23,953 nt of DNA, from IMG/VR virus record IMGVR_UViG_3300025810_000084, positions 1 through 23,953 of that record; one strand, given 5' to 3'. Below, piece by piece: positions 6,597 to 13,941 of the stretch (position 1 is its first letter; every line of letters begins with the position of its first letter). The stretch comes from a virus. A model generated the notes under the pieces. It had not been told where the DNA came from. It searched no databases and saw only the letters and a list, made by a program, of their open reading frames with translations. Both the position numbers and the translations under genes were made by a program.

Positions 6597-8340
6597 GACT
6601 ACAATTCTCAGAAACTTAATATGCAACGAAAATTATTCTCGTAAAGTCATTCCATTTATAGAACCAACATATTTTGAGCAAAGAGGTGAAAAAGTAATCT
6701 TTGAGGAGATTACTCAATTCATTGTGAAGTATGGTTCTGCCATTACAATCGAAGCACTAAATATTGAGGTTGAGAATCGGACAGATCTAAACGAGAGTGA
6801 GATTAAAGAAACTAGAGATATCTGCAATTCGTTTACGGATCTTCCAGTAGATAATGAATGGTTATTAGACACTACCGAAAAGTGGTGTCGTGATCGTGCG
6901 ATTTATCTTGCACTGATGGAATCGATTCATATTGCAGATGGAAATGATGAGAAGAAGAGTAGAGATGCGATTCCTTCTATTCTTTCTGATGCACTGGCAG
7001 TTTCTTTTGACAACAACATTGGACATGACTACTTAGAAAACTATCAAGAAAGATATGAGTACTATCACAGGAAGGAGGAGAAGGTTTCATTTGATCTCGA
7101 ATACCTTAATAAGATTACGAGCGGGGGTATATCTAATAAAACTCTTACTATCGCGCTTGCTGGGTGTGTTCATCCAGAAACCAAAGTTAAAATTAGATTT
7201 AGGAAGATTTCTTGGTGGATTGAAAAAGAAACAACAATTGCTGAAATCAAAACATTACTTGATAATGGATATGAGATAGAAGTTGATTCTCCTGATGGAT
7301 ATGTTCCAGTTAATTTCTTTATTAACAAAGGAATGTATGATGAATATGTTTTGAGAATCAATGGCATTGATGAACTTATAAGATGTAATGCCGATCATTT
7401 ATTTCAGACATCTTTGGGGTGGATGAGTGCATCGCATCTTTATAAAAAATATAAAATAATGCATTTTTTAACCGAGAGTGGTTATAAACTTGGTAGTGTA
7501 TCTAAAACAGGAAATCAAATACCTATTGTTGATATTAATGTAAATCATCCAAATCATAGGTATTATACTAATGGAGTTTCCTCTCATAATACTGGTGTCG
7601 GCAAGTCTTTATTCATGTGCCATGTTGCTAGCTCCGTGTTGCTCCAAGGGAAAAACGTTCTCTATATTACAATGGAGATGGCAGAAGAGAAAATTGCTGA
7701 ACGAATTGACGCAAACTTATTAGATGTTGCTATTCAGAATATTGTAGATTTGCCTAAGTCAACGTTTGAAAATAAAGTAACTAAATTAGCAGCAAAAACT
7801 CAAGGCACACTTATAATTAAAGAATACCCTACAGCATCTGCACATAGTGGACATTTTAAAGCACTTCTTAGTGAGCTTGCACTTAAGAAGTCATTTAGAC
7901 CTGATATTATTTTCATTGATTACCTTAATATATGTGCTTCCTCCCGTTATAAGTCAGGCATGTCTGTCAATTCATATAGTTATATTAAATCTATTGCAGA
8001 GGAGCTTAGAGGGTTGGCTGGAGAAGCCGAGGTCCCGATTGTTAGTGCGACACAAACTACTCGTTCAGGGTATTGCTTGGACTTGAAAACACAAGTTCAA
8101 ACACCGCAAGGTATGAAAGAACTTTCAAATATTCAAGTTGGAGATTTGGTGCTTTCAAACACTGGTTATAATCAAGTTTTAAATGTTTTTCCAAAATCTA
8201 AAAAGAAATCTTACAAAATTACTTTGGAAGATGGTAAAGAAATCATTTGTAGTGAAGAACACTTGTTCCCAACTCAAAATGGTGAAGTGAATATCAAAGG
8301 GGGTTTGAAAGAAGGTATGTGTCTTTATGTGAAGGAATAG
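6583..8340 (+). CDS. 41: gp41 replicative DNA helicase, N-terminal part with a mini-intein and the N half of a split intein
   Basis: 585 residues of a DnaB-like T4 gp41 helicase precursor. The start at 6583 (MERIETTILRN) is chosen because the earlier in-frame ATG is only read from uvsX coding sequence. Order: helicase 1-194; contiguous mini-intein 195-336, inserted after ALAG in the Walker A motif; helicase 337-497, starting TGVGKS and containing the Walker B-like strand IIFIDYLN; split-intein N part 498-585, beginning CLDLKT and ending at the stop. The spliced helicase would be ALAG+TGVGKS in cis, then ...TTRSGY joined in trans to SSSDVD from the 8572 gene, about 458 residues, close to T4 gp41 (475). 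Unspliced, neither product has a complete active helicase. Confidence 0.92.
   Translation: MERIETTILRNLICNENYSRKVIPFIEPTYFEQRGEKVIFEEITQFIVKYGSAITIEALNIEVENRTDLNESEIKETRDICNSFTDLPVDNEWLLDTTEKWCRDRAIYLALMESIHIADGNDEKKSRDAIPSILSDALAVSFDNNIGHDYLENYQERYEYYHRKEEKVSFDLEYLNKITSGGISNKTLTIALAGCVHPETKVKIRFRKISWWIEKETTIAEIKTLLDNGYEIEVDSPDGYVPVNFFINKGMYDEYVLRINGIDELIRCNADHLFQTSLGWMSASHLYKKYKIMHFLTESGYKLGSVSKTGNQIPIVDINVNHPNHRYYTNGVSSHNTGVGKSLFMCHVASSVLLQGKNVLYITMEMAEEKIAERIDANLLDVAIQNIVDLPKSTFENKVTKLAAKTQGTLIIKEYPTASAHSGHFKALLSELALKKSFRPDIIFIDYLNICASSRYKSGMSVNSYSYIKSIAEELRGLAGEAEVPIVSATQTTRSGYCLDLKTQVQTPQGMKELSNIQVGDLVLSNTGYNQVLNVFPKSKKKSYKITLEDGKEIICSEEHLFPTQNGEVNIKGGLKEGMCLYVKE
7165..7590 (+). mobile_element. 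Mini-intein in the gp41 P-loop
   Basis: 142 residues with splicing blocks and no room for a homing endonuclease. Block A begins CVHPETKVKI; block B is RCNADHLF, with the key His but Asn where Thr is usual; block F is VDINVNHPNHRYYTNGV; the end is SSHN, with the penultimate His and terminal Asn. The +1 extein residue is Thr. It splits AG/TGVGKS in the Walker A loop, so no ATPase forms before splicing. It has lost, or never had, an endonuclease. Confidence 0.88.
8074..8337 (+). mobile_element. Split intein N-terminal half, gp41-1-like
   Basis: 88 residues from Cys1 (CLDLKTQVQTPQGMKEL) to KEGMCLYVKE, directly before the stop. Block A and block B (SEEHLFPT) are present. From memory it is nearly identical to gp41-1 N, a very fast trans-splicing intein described from ocean metagenomes, with the same 88-residue length and the same native flank SGY. 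I count about five differences but have not checked them against a database entry. Confidence 0.92.
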
Positions 8341-8341
8341 T

Positions 8342-8569
8342 ATGTGTAAGTTATACTTCAAAGTTAGTGGTGAGAACTTTGATGAGATTGTGAAATTTGT
8401 AAAAGAACTCAAAGAGAATAATAAAACAATGCTTCTTTATGAGATTTCTTATACTCCTCCAAGAACAGAAACATTAGTTGTTGGAAAGAAACACAGAAGT
8501 ACAAATTATACTGAAACTTATCCTCAATCAGTTGCTTTTTATAAACTTCGTTATGGTATTTTGAATTGA
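8342..8569 (+). CDS. 75-residue protein encoded between the split-intein halves
   Basis: A small hypothetical gene placed exactly between the two helicase parts: its ATG is one base after the IntN stop and its stop is two bases before the IntC ATG. GAAGGA upstream of the ATG is a fair ribosome binding site. The protein starts MCKLYFKVSGENFDEIVKF, with a predicted strand and helix, and has YEISYTPPRTETLVVGKKH and YPQSVAFYKLRYGILN. I see no LAGLIDADG, HNH, GIY-YIG or Vsr-type motif, though that position is where a homing endonuclease is found in other split-intein loci. Function unknown. Confidence 0.65.
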   Translation: MCKLYFKVSGENFDEIVKFVKELKENNKTMLLYEISYTPPRTETLVVGKKHRSTNYTETYPQSVAFYKLRYGILN

Positions 8570-8571
8570 AA

Positions 8572-8682
8572 ATGATGCTGAAAAAAATTCTAAAAATTGA
8601 AGAACTTGATGAAAGAGAACTTATAGATATTGAAGTATCTGGAAATCATTTGTTCTATGCGAATGCTATTCTCACACATAAT
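8572..8682 (+). mobile_element. Split intein C-terminal half, gp41-1-like
   Basis: 37 residues, MMLKKILKIEEL to ILTHN, with block F (LIDIEVSGNHLFYAN) and the terminal His-Asn. The +1 residue is Ser and the flank is SSS. Length and sequence match gp41-1 C as I remember it, apart from Ala for Asp in YANAIL. Confidence 0.92.
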
Positions 8683-8994
8683 AGTAGCAGTGATGTTGAC
8701 CTTACTGACACTTCTGAGTCCTTTGGTCTCCCTGCTACTGCTGATCTTATGTTTGCCCTTATTAGCACTGAGGAACTTGAACAGATTGGACAGATAATGG
8801 TGAAGCAATTAAAGAATAGGTATAATGATACTGTAGTCAATAAGAGATTTGTGATTGGAATTGATCGTTCCAAGATGCGTCTTTATGATTGCGAACAGTC
8901 AGCACAAGATAATATACTTGACTCTGGACAAGAAGAAGAGTATAATAACGAGGACAGACCTAAGAAATCATTTGAGGGATTTAAATTTTCATGA
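8572..8994 (+). CDS. 41: gp41 helicase, C-terminal part with split intein C half
   Basis: 140 residues: intein C part 1-37, then helicase 38-140 beginning SSSDVDLTDTSESFGLPATAD. The helicase part has the C-terminal DnaB-like elements, including KNRYNDTVVNKRFVIGID, where the arginine finger is expected. The start is ATG 8572 rather than the upstream in-frame TTG (8566), because it gives the MMLKKIL beginning of the gp41-1 C part. The stop overlaps mazG (ATGA). Trans-splicing with the 6583 product is needed for a whole helicase. Confidence 0.9.
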   Translation: MMLKKILKIEELDERELIDIEVSGNHLFYANAILTHNSSSDVDLTDTSESFGLPATADLMFALISTEELEQIGQIMVKQLKNRYNDTVVNKRFVIGIDRSKMRLYDCEQSAQDNILDSGQEEEYNNEDRPKKSFEGFKFS

Positions 8995-9395
8995 CCGTAA
9001 ACACTGATGCATATCTTGAGTTTGTGAATGCCGTCACATCTCAACCAAGTAAAGATGCCGATGCCTTTGAGTATCGTATTCAAGAACTTCGTGGAGAAGG
9101 ATTTGAAACACATCGACTTCTCACTGCCTCTGTTGGTATGTGTGCCGAAGCAGGTGAGTTTACTGAAGTCGTAAAGAAGATTATCTTTCAGGGTAAACCT
9201 GTCAATGAAGAAAACTTGTTTCATCTCAAACGTGAACTTGGAGATATTATGTGGTATGTTGCACAGGCATGTATGGGTCTCAATATTTCTCTTGATGATA
9301 TCATTGAGATGAATGTTGATAAACTCAAATCACGATATCCTGGTGGAGAATTTTCCGTAAAACATTCCGAAATCCGTAAGGAGGGAGACATTTGA
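8991..9395 (+). CDS. mazG: MazG-like nucleotide pyrophosphohydrolase
   Basis: A 134-residue all-helical NTP pyrophosphohydrolase. The MazG metal-binding pattern is visible: EAGEFTE with E53, E56 and E59, and ELGD with E82 and D85. These enzymes hydrolyse (d)NTPs to monophosphates. Phage versions have been proposed to act on (p)ppGpp or to balance nucleotide pools; the substrate here is not shown by the sequence. It starts within the helicase stop (ATGA), linking it to the replication operon. Confidence 0.85.
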   Translation: MTVNTDAYLEFVNAVTSQPSKDADAFEYRIQELRGEGFETHRLLTASVGMCAEAGEFTEVVKKIIFQGKPVNEENLFHLKRELGDIMWYVAQACMGLNISLDDIIEMNVDKLKSRYPGGEFSVKHSEIRKEGDI

Positions 9396-9616
9396 TGGGA
9401 TACTTAATAGGAGTTTGTATTGGCATAATTGGTATATTGTATTTTAAAATACTTAAATTTCAATCTCGTATTCATAAATTGGAGTATGCTATAAAAAATA
9501 ATATTCATAATTACGATTATGTAACTAATACTCAGGATCAAATAAAGAGAGATAGAAAATTTTTTGAATCTGAAATATCAAAAATTTACGATAAAATAGA
9601 AAAACAAAAGGGGTAA
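9395..9616 (+). CDS. Small membrane-anchored protein with coiled coil
   Basis: 73 residues. A hydrophobic segment at about 4-20 (LIGVCIGIIGILYFKIL) should span or anchor in the membrane, followed by a charged helix likely to form a coiled coil. The ATG at 9395 overlaps the mazG stop (TGATG) and follows a strong AGGAGG site (9379-9384). I do not recognise the family. Confidence 0.6.
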   Translation: MGYLIGVCIGIIGILYFKILKFQSRIHKLEYAIKNNIHNYDYVTNTQDQIKRDRKFFESEISKIYDKIEKQKG

Positions 9617-9618
9617 TT

Positions 9619-9807
9619 ATGAGTCAAGATAAAAAAGTAACATTAGAACTATCTGTCTATCAGGCAGCAGCAGTTCGTCAGTCATTGTTTACTGATACGA
9701 AAGGGTATACTTATGATCCTACGATTTTTCCACAACGTGTGATTGATATTCGTCAAGCAATTGTAAGTCTTGATGAACAAATCGAAGAGGCACTTAAGGA
9801 AGAATAA
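9619..9807 (+). CDS. Conserved small cyanophage-type protein
   Basis: 62 residues with no membrane segment. It has a QAAAVRQSLFTDTKGYTYDP segment and a C-terminal helix (IRQAIVSLDEQIEEALKEE). Similar short proteins are, to my memory, common in marine T4-like phages; function unknown. AGGGG 6 bases before the ATG is the ribosome binding site. The stop overlaps the next start (TAATG). Confidence 0.6.
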   Translation: MSQDKKVTLELSVYQAAAVRQSLFTDTKGYTYDPTIFPQRVIDIRQAIVSLDEQIEEALKEE

Positions 9808-9998
9808 TGTATACAATTCTCAACTATCTTATATCATTCTGGACGGTAGTTGTGATGAATTGTATACAACCTGTGAACTGGAAATATTGTTATCGAATTG
9901 ACCAATGGTTAGTTCCAGATATTCAAGAAGGATGGAAACATTATACTGGTGAGATAGTTCCATATCAAAAAGAGAAGGACTATCTCAAAAGAATATAA
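9807..9998 (+). CDS. Small hypothetical protein, hydrophobic N-terminus
   Basis: 63 residues with a hydrophobic start (ILNYLISFWTVVVM), perhaps a membrane segment, then an aromatic stretch (WKYCYRIDQWLVPDI). It begins in the TAATG overlap with the previous gene and ends 8 bases before the 3' end of the convergent minus-strand gene. No family recognised. Confidence 0.5.
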   Translation: MYTILNYLISFWTVVVMNCIQPVNWKYCYRIDQWLVPDIQEGWKHYTGEIVPYQKEKDYLKRI

Positions 9999-10006
9999 TC
10001 AATTTA

Positions 10007-10474
10007 TTATCTTCCAATATCACCAAAAGATCTAGATTTTCCAGTTCCTCTACCTCCAGTAACCTTGCCATATCTTCCTGATGTCCTTGTATCTGAAGGT
10101 TCTGCAGGTCCAAGAACTTCACCTGTTCTTATATTGGTAAAAGTTCTTCTTCTTACACCAGAAACTGTTCCAACACTACTTGTAGGTGTTCCTTTTCCTC
10201 TTTTTCCAGTTTGAGCATACCCAGTATTTTTTACTGCATTAGTTCTTTGCCTTTTTTGTTTTGCAGTTTCTTTAGGTTTTGTGTCAGATTCTCTAGAGTC
10301 TGTTTTTTCAATAGAAGACTCTATTTTTTTTAATCGAGAGAATCTTTTTACTTGTTCTTCTGGACTTCCATCTCTTTCTCTACGTAGTTCTGATTCTTTA
10401 GATTTTGCCTTTGGTCTACCACCATTCCACCAACTCAATTTTGCTTCTAATATAAATTGTCTATATGTCTTCAT
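10007..10474 (-). CDS. Basic protein with capsid-targeting-like N-terminus (only minus-strand gene)
   Basis: 155 residues, very rich in Lys, Arg, Ser, Gly and Thr. The first residues, MKTYRQFILEA, resemble the N-terminal capsid-targeting sequence of T4-type internal head proteins, with FILE/A fitting the (L/I)xE cut site of the gp21 prohead protease. The following basic, low-complexity region would suit a DNA-binding internal head protein. The gene at 10726 has the same start (MKSFSQFIIEA). The 27-base gap to the divergent gene contains CTAAATATTTA, a near match to a late promoter on either strand. The role is inferred from this short motif. Confidence 0.6.
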   Translation of the reverse strand: MKTYRQFILEAKLSWWNGGRPKAKSKESELRRERDGSPEEQVKRFSRLKKIESSIEKTDSRESDTKPKETAKQKRQRTNAVKNTGYAQTGKRGKGTPTSSVGTVSGVRRRTFTNIRTGEVLGPAEPSDTRTSGRYGKVTGGRGTGKSRSFGDIGR

Positions 10475-10501
10475 TTTTACTTTTTAAATATTTAGAAAAA
10501 A

Positions 10502-10726
10502 ATGCATCCAGAAATAACTAGTTTAATAAAAACTTTTGATTCAAAAACTAAAAATAAAAAAGAAAAATATAAAGATTTTCTTACACATGTCTATATGACT
10601 TTTGATAAAAAGATAGTATCATCTAAGGTAGATCGGGAAATGAATAAATATAAGAAAATGAGAATAGATGTGATCAACTATATTGTTGCACATGAAAATC
10701 AGATAATAAAACAATTAAGTAAGTAA
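10502..10726 (+). CDS. Small lysine-rich hypothetical protein
   Basis: 74 residues, mostly helical and strongly basic, with no recognised domain. It is divergent from the minus-strand gene and overlaps the next start (TAATG), so it may form a small unit with the capsid-type protein downstream. AATAAATA at 10643-10650 inside it could be a late promoter for the next gene. Confidence 0.55.
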   Translation: MHPEITSLIKTFDSKTKNKKEKYKDFLTHVYMTFDKKIVSSKVDREMNKYKKMRIDVINYIVAHENQIIKQLSK

Positions 10727-11337
10727 TGAAAAGTTTCTCTCAATTTATTATCGAAGCACCCGATGCCGTAACTCAAGCAAAGGCACTTGGATTTAAAAGT
10801 GATGGTCATGGTGGTTGGGGAAGAGTCATTAGAGGTACTTGGGAGTTTATGGGTAAAACCTTCACTAACCCAAAAACAGGAAGAACAACAATTGAGTATT
10901 CAAATAAAGGAACAAAAGTAGGAGGACAAGATCGTAGACAAACTCCAAGAGAAAAAAAATTATCAGCAACAACATATGCTCCAATAGCAGCATCATATGA
11001 GTATGGAACTGATGACTACGAAAAAGAATTGAGAGAAAAATATATTAATAAAGAAATTTTTAATATTGATGAATGGGTAAAATGTGATATTAGTGAAAGT
11101 GTTGGAAAGATTATCCGAAGAGGAACAAACTATCTAATCTGTGTAACTGAAGATGGTGAGATGTTTAAACCTTGGATTAAAGATGTATTAGAATCAGTAA
11201 CTAATAGTAATGCACCTTCTGGGGTTCCTGCCGATCAGAGACTTGTAGGAACTGATGCTCATAGAAAGTATGTGGAAAAAATGGTTCCAGGAAGTGAATG
11301 GGGTAAACAATTTATAAATAAATATAAGAAAAAGTAA
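10726..11337 (+). CDS. Putative internal virion protein with capsid-targeting-like N-terminus
   Basis: 203 residues. The start, MKSFSQFIIEA, matches the capsid-targeting pattern with a possible gp21-type cut after FIIE. A glycine-rich segment follows (KSDGHGGWGRVIRGTWEFMGK), then a region with YEYGTDDYEKELREKY and a C-terminal part ending WGKQFINKYKKK. The segment IIRRGTNYLICVTEDGEMFKPWIKDVLE may be a small folded beta domain. Position next to the large virion-type gene and a late promoter supports a structural role, which is inferred. Confidence 0.6.
   Translation: MKSFSQFIIEAPDAVTQAKALGFKSDGHGGWGRVIRGTWEFMGKTFTNPKTGRTTIEYSNKGTKVGGQDRRQTPREKKLSATTYAPIAASYEYGTDDYEKELREKYINKEIFNIDEWVKCDISESVGKIIRRGTNYLICVTEDGEMFKPWIKDVLESVTNSNAPSGVPADQRLVGTDAHRKYVEKMVPGSEWGKQFINKYKKK
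11313..11320 (+). promoter_or_regulatory. Late promoter for the 11356 gene
   Basis: An exact T4 late motif TATAAATA in the last codons of the previous gene, 35 bases before the next ATG. It predicts a start near 11326. Confidence 0.55.
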
Positions 11338-11355
11338 GATTAGTTAAGACTTCCA

Positions 11356-13431
11356 ATGAGTAATAACGTATTTGAAGAAGCTCCTCAAAGAATAAAGGGT
11401 AGTTCTCCTGCCAACACTATTGTTGACAAAGTTCGAAAGCAGGCTAGACAACTTGCGTATGATGTTAGATATGAAGTAAAAGGTCAGTTTAAGGACGGTC
11501 AAAAAACTGATCCTGCGGCATTGAAGCGTGCTTATATGCAAAAGTTGACATCAAAAAATCCTCCTGGTCCCGTTAAAGCACTAGCGCAAAAGATGTTGAT
11601 GGGTGAACAGTATGATTTTGCTATGGTCGAATCTTCACTTCCTCAGATTTTTAATAAAGTATTTGTAGAAGGTGTTAGAGAATATGTATTAAGGGTAAAA
11701 GATCCTAAATCAGGTTCACAGTATACAAGGTCTTATAGTACATATGCTGCTGCAGAAGCAAAGGCAAATCAACTTAGGCAAAAAGAAGGTTTGCGTGTAG
11801 AACTTGTTACTGCTAGTAGTAGTGCGAAGAAAGGAACTTATGATAATAAGGGTGGTGATAAACCCAATGATGGTAATCTTGCCAACAATCGTAAACCTTA
11901 TGATAAAGTAACTCGTGGTGATGTAATTGCCGGAGCAACTGGTAAAGATGAGATGGGTGGTAAAAGAAAAGTTAATAAGGAAGAAGTCATTTATGAAACA
12001 GAAGATGAGCAAGGTAAAAAACTTGATGTAATGAAAGGCAAAAATAAAGTCACAATTAATCCTAATGTTTTAGAGAATGCAACACAATATTTTTATGATC
12101 AGGGATATAATGAAGAAGATATTGCAATAATCTCTGAGGGAATGGGTTATGATATGTTCCTTGAATTTGTTAATGAGGTTGGAACTACGATATGTCTTTA
12201 TGAAGATGTACAAGGAGAACTATTAACAAAAGCAGGTAAAGCAAGAAAGAATCCAAAGATTACTAAATCTGCCGGAACAGCAAGTGAAATTCCACCTAAC
12301 AAATCAAAAGAAACTAAAAAATCTGATGAAAAGAAATCTTCTCCTGGACAACTTTCAATTAATTACAATAAGAAACCATCCCCTCCAGGACAGAAAAAAA
12401 TTAAGCAGGGAATTCAGACTGCAGTAAAAAAAGCAACTTCTCCAGAAGCAAAGAAAAAAGTTGGTGCTGCAAATACATCCCCTCCAGGACAGGAAAAAAT
12501 TAAGCAGGGAATTCAGACTGCAGTAAAAAAAGCAACTTCTCCAGAAGCAAAGAGAAAAGTTGGTGGTGCAGTTAAAGATGCTGCAAATACTGCTGCAAGA
12601 GTTGCACTTTCTGCTTGGAAGGGTCATCAAGCGGCAATGAAAAGGAAGAGGGAAGGTGGATCAATTGCTAACCAAATTGGTTCTGGTGCAGATAGAGCAG
12701 TTAGATCTTTCTTTGAGAAAGGAAAAAGACATTTAGAAAATTATGAACCCACTGTCCGTGAGGGAATTAAAGCAGAACTTGATGCACTGAAGGCACAAAG
12801 AGTTGAGGAGGAAAAAAAATCTGATGATGCAGCAAAAGCAAAAGCAAAAGAAGAAGAAGCAAGAAAACAAAGAGAAAGAAATCTAAGATCTGCTATGATA
12901 GAGAGAGATAAAAAAATGCTAAGAATACCTGAGAGTATAGAAAATATGCGTTATTGTCCGGATTGTGAGAAAGATGAGACAAGAGAAGAATGTAAGTATG
13001 GTACAAAAAATTGGGACGAAAGATCTCAACCTACAAAGGCAGAAGATCCAAGGTCAATGCCTACCAGAATCAATCTTGCAAAGAACAAGTTGAGAGCAAT
13101 GGGTCTTAAGATGTCTTATGATATGGAAGGTGATATGGTTGATGAGAAGTATCAGGGAATGTATCAGTCCCCTGCTCCTACTTATAATAGATTAAAGAGT
13201 GGAGATCCAAAGGCAACTATGTCTCCTGGTCGTCGTGCTCTGGAAAGATCCGATGAACTTCAAAGGAAAGATCCAAAATCTCCGAGAGCAAAGAAACAGA
13301 AGAGAGTATCAGATCAAATAAATCGCAACTTCCAATCTGCACGTAAAACTGTAGGTGAAGGATCGAGTGTTGAAGATCAGATGGCAGTGAGTCAAAACCT
13401 ATACAGATCACGTCCAGGAGAGAGTGATTGA
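11356..13431 (+). CDS. Large virion-type structural protein
   Basis: 691 residues. The N-terminal 100 (ARQLAYDVRYEVK, then KALAQKMLMGE and FNKVFVEGVREY) resembles a domain common in structural proteins of marine T4-like phages, to my memory. A beta segment (YVLRVKDPKSGSQYTR) and a basic, Ala/Lys-rich middle follow, with two near-identical 33-residue repeats. Next come a coiled-coil segment (about 475-520) and a cysteine cluster (CPDC, then EEC). A C-terminal tail rich in Arg, Lys and Ser ends the protein. The basic, low-complexity composition fits an internal or scaffold-like head protein. It is preceded by an exact late promoter, and its stop overlaps the next start (TGATG). Confidence 0.6.
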   Translation: MSNNVFEEAPQRIKGSSPANTIVDKVRKQARQLAYDVRYEVKGQFKDGQKTDPAALKRAYMQKLTSKNPPGPVKALAQKMLMGEQYDFAMVESSLPQIFNKVFVEGVREYVLRVKDPKSGSQYTRSYSTYAAAEAKANQLRQKEGLRVELVTASSSAKKGTYDNKGGDKPNDGNLANNRKPYDKVTRGDVIAGATGKDEMGGKRKVNKEEVIYETEDEQGKKLDVMKGKNKVTINPNVLENATQYFYDQGYNEEDIAIISEGMGYDMFLEFVNEVGTTICLYEDVQGELLTKAGKARKNPKITKSAGTASEIPPNKSKETKKSDEKKSSPGQLSINYNKKPSPPGQKKIKQGIQTAVKKATSPEAKKKVGAANTSPPGQEKIKQGIQTAVKKATSPEAKRKVGGAVKDAANTAARVALSAWKGHQAAMKRKREGGSIANQIGSGADRAVRSFFEKGKRHLENYEPTVREGIKAELDALKAQRVEEEKKSDDAAKAKAKEEEARKQRERNLRSAMIERDKKMLRIPESIENMRYCPDCEKDETREECKYGTKNWDERSQPTKAEDPRSMPTRINLAKNKLRAMGLKMSYDMEGDMVDEKYQGMYQSPAPTYNRLKSGDPKATMSPGRRALERSDELQRKDPKSPRAKKQKRVSDQINRNFQSARKTVGEGSSVEDQMAVSQNLYRSRPGESD
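12377..12565 (+). repeat. Tandem direct repeat, two copies with a 99-base period
   Basis: 12377-12466 and 12476-12565 are nearly identical over 90 bases (start CATCCCCTCCAGGACAG, end AAAAGTTGGTG). They encode two 33-residue units of a KKIKQGIQTAVKKATSPEAK type that differ by a few residues. Near identity at the DNA level suggests a recent duplication. Confidence 0.9.
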
Positions 13432-13661
13432 TGCCTGCAGTATCACAAAATCAAAAGATTGAAGTGAAAGAAGCACTTCGTAGTTCTTTGCTTTCTGATC
13501 CAAAATTTATGGCGAGAATTGCCAAAGAAGAAGAAGAACAAAAACCTAAAGTAAAAAAGTCTTTTTCTACATTCAATAAAAATGCTCAGAAAGCAAAGAA
13601 AGGATATGAAGTAGATAATAAAAACCCATTCAATGTTCATAGAAACACTACATATTATTAA
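13431..13661 (+). CDS. Small basic hypothetical protein
   Basis: 76 residues with a helix (KIEVKEALRSSLLSDPKFMARIAKEEEE), a basic middle and the tail NPFNVHRNTTYY. The start is ATG 13431 in the TGATG overlap; the TTG at 13428 is less likely. It is translationally coupled to the large virion-type gene and may belong to the same structure. Family unknown. Confidence 0.55.
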   Translation: MPAVSQNQKIEVKEALRSSLLSDPKFMARIAKEEEEQKPKVKKSFSTFNKNAQKAKKGYEVDNKNPFNVHRNTTYY

Positions 13662-13697
13662 AAATTTCCTATATAGTTTAGACTTCTGGTTCAAACT

Positions 13698-13901
13698 ATG
13701 TTAGCATTTTTACTTCCACTCGCATCAAAAATTATTGGTGATGCAGTTTCTAAAGTTCCTGATAATGAGGAACTGGGTGAGAGACTTATAGAGATTTGTT
13801 TAGTTATTCTTAGTAAGGCAGTTAAACTGACTAAAACTGATATGGATGATCAACTTCTTGAAGTAGTTTCAAATGCTATTAAAGCAAGAGAAACTGAATA
13901 A
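13698..13901 (+). CDS. Small hypothetical protein with hydrophobic N-terminus
   Basis: 67 residues beginning MLAFLLPLASKIIGDAV, then a predicted helix (LGERLIEICLVILSKAVKLTK) and an acidic C-terminal helix. It resembles small conserved proteins of marine T4-like phages, to my memory, but has no assigned function. Too few hydrophobic residues run together to call a holin. The upstream gap (13662-13697) has a 5-bp hairpin (AGTTT/AAACT) ending at the start codon. Confidence 0.5.
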   Translation: MLAFLLPLASKIIGDAVSKVPDNEELGERLIEICLVILSKAVKLTKTDMDDQLLEVVSNAIKARETE

Positions 13902-13909
13902 TATAAATA
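13902..13909 (+). promoter_or_regulatory. Late promoter for the 13942 gene
   Basis: An exact TATAAATA immediately after the previous stop codon, 32 bases before the next ATG. It predicts a start near 13915. Confidence 0.65.
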
Positions 13910-13941
13910 TCATTATAAAAAGAATTATAAGGTAATAGAAC

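Noticed and set aside
12355-12630. Minus-strand ORF of 91 residues
   Set aside because: It mirrors the lysine-rich tandem repeat on the plus strand and gives a Cys/Phe-rich artefact with its own repeated segments.
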